A stretch of DNA of 47,647 nucleotides from JAAFIP01 sp043721235 (GTDB lineage Bacteria; Pseudomonadota; Gammaproteobacteria; Burkholderiales; Burkholderiaceae_C): contig JAYSRE010000007.1 of NCBI GenBank assembly GCA_043721235.1, positions 1 through 47,647 on the forward strand. Reading direction: 5' to 3'. The translations under genes were made by a program, and so were the position numbers. The notes under the pieces are model-generated. The model worked only from the letters and a program-made list of their open reading frames with translations, was not told the DNA's origin and ran no database searches. Positions 41,060 through 47,647 of this stretch are shown in pieces; position 1 is the first letter of the stretch, and each line of letters starts with the position of its first letter.

Positions 41060-41865
41060 GCAGTGGCGCTCTGTGCATCAGTTTGAGGCTGAGCACTGTG
41101 CACAGCGTGCTGCCCCAGGCCAATCAGCGTTTGCTGCCAGTAGCCTAGGCGGGGATGGTCGGTCAGGTCTACTTGCAAGGGCGTAATGCTGATATGGCCT
41201 TGGCGCGTGGCTTCAAAATCAGTGCCCACGCCTTCGTCTTTAACCTGGCCTGCAGCGCCTATCCAGTACATGGTCTCGCCGCGCGGGCTTTGCTGGGTAA
41301 TTACCGGTTCGGCGGCGTGGCGCCTGCCGAGGCGGCACACTTTAGGGGCTAGCATGTCTTGCACTTTGCGGTTTGGAATGTTCACATTGAGCAGCCAAGG
41401 CGCTTGGCCCGCCGTGAGCCCGCGTGCATAGTGCTGTACCAGTTCACGCGCTTTGGCGGCGGCTTCGTCCAGCAGCACCCAGTCTTTGTCAACTTGGGAA
41501 AAAGCCAGCGCGGGAACGCCAAACAAATAGCCTTCCATGGCCGCACCCACGGTACCGCTGTAGATGGTGTCATCGCCCATGTTGGCACCGTTGTTGATGC
41601 CAGAGACCACCAGGTCGGGCTTGTAGCCCAGCAGGCCGGTCAGCGCAATGTGCACGCAGTCGGCGGGGGTGCCGTTGACATACCTAAAGCCATTGCTGGC
41701 GCGGTGCACATACAGCGGTGCGTTCAGCGTCAGCGCGTTAGACTTGGCACTGTTGTTGTGCTCGGGCGCAACCACTTCTACGTCAAAGTCAGCTTTCAGG
41801 GCCGCATACAAAGCCACAATACCTGGGGCTTGGTAGCCATCGTCGTTAGATAATAATATTTTCAT
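41056..41865 (-). CDS. surE: 5'-nucleotidase SurE
   Basis: This 269-aa metal-dependent nucleotidase/exopolyphosphatase has the SurE N-terminus MKILLSNDDGYQAPGI with the Asp-Asp metal site. VVAPEHNNSAKSNALTL, VVSGINNGANMGDDTIYSGT and PLQVDLTDHP are also diagnostic. It dephosphorylates nucleoside monophosphates. ATG 41865 is chosen; a TTG at 41871 adds two residues. It is the first gene of the surE-pcm-nlpD-exonuclease series, with a 4-bp stop/start overlap to pcm. Confidence 0.96.
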   Translation of the reverse strand: MKILLSNDDGYQAPGIVALYAALKADFDVEVVAPEHNNSAKSNALTLNAPLYVHRASNGFRYVNGTPADCVHIALTGLLGYKPDLVVSGINNGANMGDDTIYSGTVGAAMEGYLFGVPALAFSQVDKDWVLLDEAAAKARELVQHYARGLTAGQAPWLLNVNIPNRKVQDMLAPKVCRLGRRHAAEPVITQQSPRGETMYWIGAAGQVKDEGVGTDFEATRQGHISITPLQVDLTDHPRLGYWQQTLIGLGQHAVHSAQPQTDAQSATA

Positions 41866-41896
41866 AGGCAAATTGTAGGCCCGCGCGGCGCGCTTC

Positions 41897-41910
41897 GTCC
41901 CTTGCGGGAC
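41897..41910. promoter_or_regulatory. Short hairpin in the surE / quinone reductase divergent region
   Basis: GTCCC and GGGAC pair around TTGC, 32 bp upstream of the surE start. It is small but perfectly paired. The role is unknown; a similar GTCCCGC string occurs in the etf hairpin at 47228. Confidence 0.3.
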
Positions 41911-41978
41911 AAATATTCTCCTGCCCAGGCCTGCTTCACACTATCATCATTTTTCAATCCGTTATCTTGGAGACTCCT

Positions 41979-42965
41979 ATGCAAGCCTGGCTGTGCGAAA
42001 ACCCCACCGGCATCGATGCCCTCACCTGGCAAGACCTGCCCACGCCCAGCCCCAAGACAGGCGAAGTGCTGATCGAGATCAAAGCCGCCAGCCTGAATTT
42101 TCCTGACATTTTGATTGTACAAAACAAGTACCAAATTAAGCCGCCATTGCCTTTTGTGCCAGGCTCGGAGTACGCAGGCGTAGTGCAGGCCGTGGGCGAT
42201 GGGGTCACACACCTTAAAGTAGGCCAGTCCGTAGCTTGTCTTAGCGGGACGGGCGGCTTTGGCACCCATACCATTGCGCCAGCCGCAATGTGCATGCCTT
42301 TGCCCAGTGGCTTTGGCCATGTGGATGCAGCAGCTTTCATCATGATTTATGCCACCTCTTACCACGCCCTGGTAGACCGCGCGCAGCTCAAAGCTGGCGA
42401 GACTGTGCTTATTTTGGGTGCCGCTGGGGGTGTAGGCACGGCGGCAATTCAAATCGCCAAAGCAGCCGGGGCCAAGGTGATTGCAGCGGCATCCAGCGAG
42501 GCAAAATGCGCGCTGTGCAAGTCGATTGGTGCTGACGAGGTTATTAACTACAGCACAGGCGACTTGCGCGAATTGGTCAAAACTGCTTGTGCAGCGCTGG
42601 GCAGCAAAGCGCCCGACATTATTTATGACCCTGTGGGCGGCGATTTTGCCGAGCCCGCTTTCCGCTCTATTGCCTGGCGCGGCCGCTACTTGGTGGTGGG
42701 TTTTGCCAGCGGCCCCATTCCCTCGTTGCCACTCAATCTTGCCTTGCTCAAAGGTGCCTCCATTGTCGGCGTGTTTTGGGGCGATTTTGCCAAACGCGAG
42801 CCCAAGGCCAACGCCGCCATGATGGCCGAACTTGCCCAGTGGTATGCGGCGGGCAAAATCAAGCCGGTGATTGACCGCACCATGCCCATGGGCGAGCTTA
42901 AAGCGGCTTACGCGCACATGGGCTCACGCGGCGTGATGGGCAAGCTGGTGATGGTTAACAGCTAA
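41979..42965 (+). CDS. Zinc-independent MDR-family NADPH:quinone oxidoreductase
   Basis: This 328-aa medium-chain dehydrogenase/reductase has the GroES-like N-terminal domain (LNFPDILIVQNKYQIKPPLP, then FVPGSEYAGVVQAVGDGVTH, about residues 40-77) and a Rossmann domain with ETVLILGAAGGVGTAAIQIA (about 138-157). Catalytic zinc ligands of true alcohol dehydrogenases are absent, as in quinone/enoyl reductases. It uses NAD(P)H to reduce quinones or enones. GGAG at 41969-41972 supports ATG 41979. It is divergent from surE. Confidence 0.9.
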   Translation: MQAWLCENPTGIDALTWQDLPTPSPKTGEVLIEIKAASLNFPDILIVQNKYQIKPPLPFVPGSEYAGVVQAVGDGVTHLKVGQSVACLSGTGGFGTHTIAPAAMCMPLPSGFGHVDAAAFIMIYATSYHALVDRAQLKAGETVLILGAAGGVGTAAIQIAKAAGAKVIAAASSEAKCALCKSIGADEVINYSTGDLRELVKTACAALGSKAPDIIYDPVGGDFAEPAFRSIAWRGRYLVVGFASGPIPSLPLNLALLKGASIVGVFWGDFAKREPKANAAMMAELAQWYAAGKIKPVIDRTMPMGELKAAYAHMGSRGVMGKLVMVNS

Positions 42966-43327
42966 GGCCGCAGCGTTGCAAAAGTGCCCTTGCAGCACGT
43001 AACGGTTGGTGGTATGCGCATATCTGAGTTAGATACATAGACGACTTTGAATGCACGCTATGGGCCCCTTGCATTGCGTGCATTGCACTGGTGGTGCTGG
43101 CTCAGCGCGGCCACAGCTTGTAACCAAAGGGGTGCAGAAACCTCAGCATATGAAACATCCTGCGCGCTGATCACACCTGCTGTCACAAACACGGGTAGTA
43201 GCTAGGCGCTACCTGGCCAAACAATGCTGCTCTTTCCATTTTTTTGGAGTAATTTATGCATGAAGTTAACCCGGTGCGGCTTTGTTGTGTTAATTGACAG
43301 CGTGCATGTTGCCGCTAAGGCATGCGT
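42966..43327. other. Intergenic region (362 bp) with a hairpin and a mini-ORF
   Basis: No full-length gene was recognised here. It holds GCATTGC-type direct repeats (43069-43086), a 5-bp stem GTAGC/GCTAC around TAGGC (43198-43212) and a 13-codon mini-ORF at 43256-43297 with a good ribosome site. The region lies between convergent genes. Confidence 0.6.
43256..43297 (+). CDS. Possible 13-residue mini-ORF (orphan leader peptide?)
   Basis: ATG 43256 is preceded at 6 nt by GGAG (43246-43249) after a T-run. It encodes a 13-residue peptide ending RLCCVN before TGA. The double Cys near the end recalls cysteine-sensing leader peptides. No plus-strand gene follows (the next gene is on the minus strand), so it may be a relic, a free small protein or chance. 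Confidence 0.25.
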   Translation: MHEVNPVRLCCVN

Positions 43328-44281
43328 TTATGTGATGCGGGCTTTCGCTTCGGCGTATTCACGCTTTAGGCGGGCCACAAAATCAGCTGTGCTGGTGACT
43401 TCTTTGATTGCGCCAATGCCTTGACCGCAGCCCCAAATGTCTTTCCAAGCCTTAGCTTCACCGCCACCACCAAAATTCATTTTGCTAGGGTCGCTCTCGG
43501 GCAGGTTGTCAGGGTCCATACCTGAATTTTTGATACTTCCTTTGAGGTAGTTACCGTGAATGCCAGTATAGAAGTTACTGTAAACAATATCGTCAGAATT
43601 GCTCTGCGTGATCATTTCTTTGTAGCCATCGACCGCGCGTGCTTCGTGCGTGGCAATGAAGGCGCTGCCAATATAGGCCAAATCTGCGCCCATGGCCTGC
43701 GCCGCCAGCACTGCACCACCGCTGGCAATAGACCCGCTGAGTACCAAGGGGCCGTCAAACCATTCACGAATTTCTTGCACCATGGCAAACGGGCTCTTCA
43801 CGCTGGCATGCCCGCCTGCGCCTGCAGCTACGGGAATCAAACCGGTAGCGCCCTTCTCTATGGCTTTGTGCGCAAAAACATTGCTAATCACGTCATGCAA
43901 GGTAATGCCGCCCCACGCCTGCACACCTTTGTTCACGTCTTCACGCGCGCCCAAGCTGGTAATCACGATAGGCACCTTGAACTTCTCGCACACCGCCATG
44001 TCATGCTCTAAACGGTCATTGCTTTTGTGCACAATTTGGTTAATGGCGTAAGGCGCAGCCTTGTTGTTGGGGTTAGCTTTGTCATGCGCAGCCAGCGCCT
44101 CGGTAATCTCTGCCAACCAGTCTTCTAGCTGCGCGGCAGGGCGCGCGTTCAGCGCGGGCATGCTGCCCACCACACCTGCTATACACTGGGCAATCACCGT
44201 TTTAGGGTTGCTGATGATGAACAAAGGGCTGCCGATGACAGGGAAAGGCAAGTTTTGAAGCACTGGAGGGAGTTTGGACAT
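43328..44281 (-). CDS. NAD(P)H-dependent flavin oxidoreductase (nitronate monooxygenase family)
   Basis: This 317-aa TIM-barrel flavoprotein has the 2-nitropropane-dioxygenase-like features: PVIGSPLFIISNPKTVIAQC (residues ~14-33), VVGSMPALNARP, GATGLIPVAAGAGGHAS and SGSIASGGAVLAAQAMGADL (FMN phosphate loop, about 183-202), then AYIGSAFIATHEA. It oxidises alkyl nitronates or acts as an enoyl-type reductase; the exact activity is uncertain. It lies 75 bp downstream of the acyl-CoA dehydrogenase gene, so it may be in the same operon. Confidence 0.87.
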   Translation of the reverse strand: MSKLPPVLQNLPFPVIGSPLFIISNPKTVIAQCIAGVVGSMPALNARPAAQLEDWLAEITEALAAHDKANPNNKAAPYAINQIVHKSNDRLEHDMAVCEKFKVPIVITSLGAREDVNKGVQAWGGITLHDVISNVFAHKAIEKGATGLIPVAAGAGGHASVKSPFAMVQEIREWFDGPLVLSGSIASGGAVLAAQAMGADLAYIGSAFIATHEARAVDGYKEMITQSNSDDIVYSNFYTGIHGNYLKGSIKNSGMDPDNLPESDPSKMNFGGGGEAKAWKDIWGCGQGIGAIKEVTSTADFVARLKREYAEAKARIT

Positions 44282-44356
44282 GGTTACCTTTTGTAGGGGT
44301 CAAATATCTAATAAAACACGAGAATAGTTCAGGCGAGGAATGCGGGGATTTCTGTA

Positions 44357-46147
44357 TTAAAAAGCCTCAAGTGCCAACGCCGTAACGCACTCAGCACCTT
44401 CCACGATGCTGTCGCGCACGCCGGGCGCTTTGCTCAGCATGTGGTCAGCATAAAAGCGTGCCGTGATGATTTTGGCCTGCATAAAGGCTACATTTTCGCT
44501 TTGTGCAATACAGTCTTCAGCCGCCATCAGGGAGCGGGCCATTTGCCAGCCTGCGAACACGTTGCCAGCCAGCATCAAATACGGCACACTGCCTGCAAAC
44601 ACTGCGTTCGGCTGTGCTTTGGTGTTACCGGCTACAAAGTCAATCACATCTATCAGCGCTTTGCGCGCGGGTGCGAGCCGCTTGAGTACGGCCAGGCCTT
44701 GCACACTGGCGCGCTGAGCGAGCTCTTTTTCGGTGACTTCTATTTGCGCAACAATAGCTTTGGCCATAGTGCCACCATCGCGGGCTGTTTTGCGGCCCAC
44801 CAGGTCGTTGGCCTGGATTGCAGTGGTGCCCTCGTAAATGGTCAAGATTTTGGCATCGCGGTAGTACTGCGCTGCACCGGTTTCTTCGATAAAACCCATG
44901 CCGCCGTGCACTTGTACACCCAGGCTGGTCACTTCTAGGCTCATTTCGGTGCTGTAGCCTTTGACCAACGGCACCATAAATTCGTAAAATGCCGCGTTTT
45001 GCTTGCGCACGTCAGCATTTGGGTGGTGGTGCGCTGCGTCGTAGGCGCTAGCGGCTCCAGCGGCCAGTGCGCGGCAGCCTTCGGTGTAGGCGCGCATGGT
45101 CATGAGCATGCGTTTGACATCAGGGTGGTGAATGATCGGGGCACTGGCGGCAATAGAGCCGTCAACCGGGCGGCTTTGCACGCGGTCTTTAGCGTAGCCT
45201 ACTGCTTTTTGGTAAGCGCGCTCAGCAATTGCAATGCCCTGCATTCCTACCGCATAGCGGGCAGCATTCATCATGATAAACATGTATTCCAAGCCGCGAT
45301 TTTCTTGGCCCACCAAATAGCCCACTGCACCGCCATGGTCGCCATACTGCAGCACAGCGGTTGGGCTGGCTTTGATGCCCATTTTGTGCTCAATGCTTAC
45401 GCAGTGCACATCGTTACGCGCACCCAGCGAACCGTCTTTGTTAACCATGAACTTGGGCACAACGAAGAGCGAAATTCCCTTCACACCTTCGGGGGCTCCC
45501 ACCGCACGGGCCAGCACCAAATGCACGATGTTCTCTGCCATGTCATGCTCACCATAGGTGATGTAGATCTTGGTGCCAAATACTTTGTAGCTGCCGTCTG
45601 GCTGAGGCTCGGCCTTGGTGCGCACCATGGCTAAATCGCTACCGGCTTGCGGTTCGGTCAGGTTCATGGTGCCTGTCCATTTGCCGCTGACCAGGTTGTC
45701 TAAATAAGCAGCCTTGAGTTCATCACTGCCTGCCGTGAGCAGCGCCTCAATAGCGCCGTCGCTTAACAGCGGGCACAGCGCAAAGCTCATGTTGGCGCTG
45801 TTAAGCATCTCGCCACAGGCTGCGCCTATTGTTTTAGGCAAGCCTTGGCCGCCGTAAGCTGCTGGGTGCTGCAGGCCTTGCCAGCCACCTTCGGCGTACT
45901 GTTTGTAGGCTTCTTTGAAGCCGGGCGTAGTGGTAACCTTGCCCTCTTTGAAACTACTAGGGTTAATGTCACCTTCCCAGTTCAGCGGGGACAATACACC
46001 TTCGTTGAACTTGGCGCACTCGCCGAGCACCGCCTCGGCAGTGTCGTAGCCTGCATCTTCAAAACCAGGGATTTGTGCAACTGCGTCAATGTTGGCAATA
46101 TGCTTGATGGCAAACAGCATATCTTGGAGGGGGGCTTTGTAGGTCAT
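44357..46147 (-). CDS. Long acyl-CoA dehydrogenase (DmdC / 596-aa type)
   Basis: This 596-aa protein belongs to the extended acyl-CoA dehydrogenase group that includes 3-methylmercaptopropionyl-CoA dehydrogenase. It opens APLQDMLFAIKHIANIDAVA with the N-terminal extension typical of the group. The FAD/substrate segments TMNLTEPQAGSDLAMVRTKA and GGMGFIEETGAAQYYRDAKI follow, and ILTIYEGTTAIQANDLVGRK (about residues 430-449) includes the YEGT motif. A C-terminal helical domain of about 120 residues ends it. It would oxidise an acyl-CoA and pass electrons to EtfBA encoded directly upstream. The substrate is unknown. Confidence 0.92.
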   Translation of the reverse strand: MTYKAPLQDMLFAIKHIANIDAVAQIPGFEDAGYDTAEAVLGECAKFNEGVLSPLNWEGDINPSSFKEGKVTTTPGFKEAYKQYAEGGWQGLQHPAAYGGQGLPKTIGAACGEMLNSANMSFALCPLLSDGAIEALLTAGSDELKAAYLDNLVSGKWTGTMNLTEPQAGSDLAMVRTKAEPQPDGSYKVFGTKIYITYGEHDMAENIVHLVLARAVGAPEGVKGISLFVVPKFMVNKDGSLGARNDVHCVSIEHKMGIKASPTAVLQYGDHGGAVGYLVGQENRGLEYMFIMMNAARYAVGMQGIAIAERAYQKAVGYAKDRVQSRPVDGSIAASAPIIHHPDVKRMLMTMRAYTEGCRALAAGAASAYDAAHHHPNADVRKQNAAFYEFMVPLVKGYSTEMSLEVTSLGVQVHGGMGFIEETGAAQYYRDAKILTIYEGTTAIQANDLVGRKTARDGGTMAKAIVAQIEVTEKELAQRASVQGLAVLKRLAPARKALIDVIDFVAGNTKAQPNAVFAGSVPYLMLAGNVFAGWQMARSLMAAEDCIAQSENVAFMQAKIITARFYADHMLSKAPGVRDSIVEGAECVTALALEAF

Positions 46148-46237
46148 GACTTTGTCTCTTCAGGATTGCTGAGGTTTTTGGAAGCTTAAAGGCTTGGGAG
46201 CTTGGAAGCTTGGGAGATGGGGAGCAGAGTTTTAAAA

Positions 46238-47170
46238 CTACAGCGCCGCGACCAACTCTGGCACAGCGGTAAACAAATCAGCAGCCAAACCAAAATCTGC
46301 CACGCTGAAAATAGGTGCTTCAGGGTCTTTGTTGATGGCCACGATGACTTTGCTGTCTTTCATGCCTGCCAAGTGCTGAATGGCACCGCTGATTCCGCAT
46401 GCAACATACAGCTGTGGTGCCACAATTTTGCCGGTTTGGCCAACTTGCCAGTCGTTGGGTGCGTAGCCTGCGTCTACTGCAGCGCGGCTTGCGCCCATGG
46501 CGGCACCGAGTTTGTCGGCCAATGGGGTCATTACTTCGGCGAACTTTTCGCTCGAACCTAGTGCGCGGCCACCGCTAACGATGATTTTTGCAGCCGTCAG
46601 CTCAGGGCGGTCGTTTTTGGCAATTTCGCTACCCAGGAAAGCACTCTTACCAGCGTCGGTTACAACAGTGGTCAGCTCTATTGGCGCTGCTCCACCGGTG
46701 GCGGCTGCAGGGTCAAAACCAGTGGTGCGCACGGTCATGACTTTGGTAGTGTCACTGCTTTGCACTGTGGCAATGGCGTTGCCAGCGTAGATGGGACGCT
46801 CAAAAGTGTCTGGGCTGTCAACTTTGGTGACATCGCTGATTTGCCCTACGCCCAGTTTGGCCGCAACACGAGGCGCAATGTTTTTACCTGAGGCCGTGGC
46901 CGGAAACACGATATGCGAATAGCCGGAGGCGATGGCCAGCACTTGGGCGGCCACATTTTCGGCCAAACCGTGGGCAAAGTACGCGCCTTCGGCATGGATG
47001 ACCTTGGCTACGCCAGCAATCTGCGCTGCCGCTGCGGCAGCCGGGCCTGCGCCCGCACCTGCAACCAGCACATGCACGTCGCCACCGCAGTTCAGTGCGG
47101 CGGTGATGGTGTTCAGGGTGGCGCCTTTGATACTGGCGTTGTCGTGTTCTGCAATTACTAGGGAGGTCAT
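46238..47170 (-). CDS. etfA: Electron transfer flavoprotein subunit alpha
   Basis: This 310-aa FAD-binding subunit has the ETF-alpha C-terminal signature: ISGAIQHLAGMKDSKVIVAI, then NKDPEAPIFSVADFGLAADL (about residues 249-292). The FAD loop GGRALGSSEKFAEV comes before it. With EtfB it carries electrons from acyl-CoA dehydrogenases to ETF:ubiquinone oxidoreductase. AAGGAAA precedes ATG 47170. It lies 71 bp after etfB, with a nested hairpin between them, and 90 bp before the acyl-CoA dehydrogenase gene (a gap holding GCTTGGGAG/GCTTGGAAG direct repeats). Confidence 0.96.
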   Translation of the reverse strand: MTSLVIAEHDNASIKGATLNTITAALNCGGDVHVLVAGAGAGPAAAAAAQIAGVAKVIHAEGAYFAHGLAENVAAQVLAIASGYSHIVFPATASGKNIAPRVAAKLGVGQISDVTKVDSPDTFERPIYAGNAIATVQSSDTTKVMTVRTTGFDPAAATGGAAPIELTTVVTDAGKSAFLGSEIAKNDRPELTAAKIIVSGGRALGSSEKFAEVMTPLADKLGAAMGASRAAVDAGYAPNDWQVGQTGKIVAPQLYVACGISGAIQHLAGMKDSKVIVAINKDPEAPIFSVADFGLAADLFTAVPELVAAL

Positions 47171-47193
47171 AGAGTTTCCTTTTAGTCAGTTGA

Positions 47194-47231
47194 GGACAGA
47201 GCAAAATTGCTTCGCAATTCTTGGTCTGTCC
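47194..47231 (-). promoter_or_regulatory. Nested hairpin between etfB and etfA
   Basis: GGACAGA (47194-47200) pairs with TCTGTCC (47225-47231), and inside it AATTGC (47205-47210) pairs with GCAATT (47214-47219). It begins just past the etfB stop and ends 24 bp before the etfA start on the minus strand. There is no T-run on the downstream side, so it more likely affects RNA processing, stability or etfA translation than termination. Confidence 0.5.
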
Positions 47232-47241
47232 CGCAAGCTTA

Positions 47242-47647
47242 TTAGATTACCTTAGCGGTGTTCTTTAGTTTGTCTAGCAATGCGGCCACGTCGGGCACCA
47301 TGATGCCTGCGCTGCGCTTGGGTGGTTCTACTACTTTTAGAGTTTTGATTTTTGAGCTGACATCCACACCCAAGTCTTCGGGCTTGAAAATGTCCATCTG
47401 TTTTTTCTTGGCCTTCATGATGTTAGGCAAAGTCACATAGCGCGGCTCGTTCAAACGCAGGTCTGTGGTGATGATGGCGGGCAAGCTAATCGACAGGGTT
47501 TCCAGGCCGCCATCCACTTCACGAGTTACGTGGGCCTTTTTTTGTCCATCCTCGTCGATTATTTCCACTTTGGACGCAAAAGTAGCTTGCGGCAAATCTG
47601 CCAGAGCTGCCAGCATTTGGCCGGTTTGGTTGCAGTCGTCATCAATG
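47242..47647 (-). CDS. etfB: Electron transfer flavoprotein subunit beta, C-terminal part (cut by window edge)
   Basis: The open frame continues past the window's right end. The visible 134 residues contain the ETF-beta signature: VTREVDGGLETLSISLPAII, then TTDLRLNEPRYVTLPNIMKA (about the middle of the visible part) and the Lys-rich KAKKKQMD. The protein ends KNTAKVI. It binds AMP and forms the ETF heterodimer with EtfA encoded 71 bp downstream. An internal ATG (47616) is not the start, since in-frame family sequence (DDDCNQTGQ) precedes it. Confidence 0.96.
   Translation of the reverse strand, partial: IDDDCNQTGQMLAALADLPQATFASKVEIIDEDGQKKAHVTREVDGGLETLSISLPAIITTDLRLNEPRYVTLPNIMKAKKKQMDIFKPEDLGVDVSSKIKTLKVVEPPKRSAGIMVPDVAALLDKLKNTAKVI

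Noticed and set aside
46180..46216. GCTTGGGAG/GCTTGGAAG direct repeats as a regulatory array before the acyl-CoA dehydrogenase
   Set aside because: Only a few imperfect units are present and no promoter spacing fits; it looks like simple sequence slippage.

Overview
The window looks like chromosomal DNA of a betaproteobacterium of the order Burkholderiales, most likely family Comamonadaceae. This rests on the look of the proteins (FolB-like YgfZ divergent from MltG, a Bcr/CflA MFS next to MiaA, surE-pcm-nlpD, etfBA followed by a long acyl-CoA dehydrogenase), moderately high GC, and the style of short AT-rich interspersed repeats. It is inference, not a search result. No rRNA, tRNA, CRISPR array, IS element or prophage was recognised.

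Layout. 1-2600: partial mltG divergent from ygfZ plus an NRDE-family gene. 2650-8430: a minus-strand run (VOC protein, O-antigen-ligase-like membrane protein, hotdog thioesterase, HSL-type esterase) and a plus-strand iron-dependent alcohol dehydrogenase. 8433-9960: a small AT-richer accessory island holding a Gp49/HTH toxin-antitoxin pair and an unrecognised 225-aa protein. 9985-16560: minus-strand genes for a patatin-like hydrolase, a Tat-type chalcone-isomerase-fold protein, a secreted esterase lipoprotein, a YHS lipoprotein, a 2OG-Fe dioxygenase and a LysR regulator. 16695-18400: YCII and MAPEG genes, a decayed PIN-domain toxin remnant and msrA. 18480-26600: housekeeping genes gcdH, dusA, queG, tsaE, amiC, dedA and mutL. 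26617-31195: a quinone-reductase-like flavoprotein, GNAT, lipocalin, alpha/beta hydrolase, DinB and MFS genes. 31212-37075: miaA followed by a four-gene ABC transporter unit (ATPase, DUF2809, FtsX-type permease, AttH-like lipocalin). 37229-38182: an unusual repeat lipoprotein. 38285-41865: minus-strand operon surE-pcm-nlpD-exonuclease, with no rpoS. 41979-end: an MDR quinone reductase, then a minus-strand fatty-acid oxidation block (etfB, etfA, acyl-CoA dehydrogenase, nitronate monooxygenase-like).

How the genes work together. EtfBA would take electrons from the two acyl-CoA dehydrogenases here (GcdH and the 596-aa enzyme). AmiC (22.4 kb) is the septal amidase normally activated by NlpD (39.1 kb). 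MiaA, DusA, QueG, TsaE and YgfZ are all linked to tRNA modification. The ABC/AttH unit resembles an envelope lipid or lipoprotein handling system.

The strongest unexplained signal is a short interspersed repeat present in nine copies. Its 15-bp core GCCCAAGGAAATGCT is identical in all nine. An 8-bp spacer of variable sequence but constant length follows, then AGCT(A) and an AT-rich tail. Four copies are intergenic and five lie inside the reading frames of ygfZ, the NRDE gene, mutL, the ABC permease and pcm. The sense-oriented coding copies all encode AQGNA and the antisense ones all encode AFPWA, so the element behaves like an in-frame, protein-invading mini-repeat. Several housekeeping genes also carry in-frame tandem micro-expansions.
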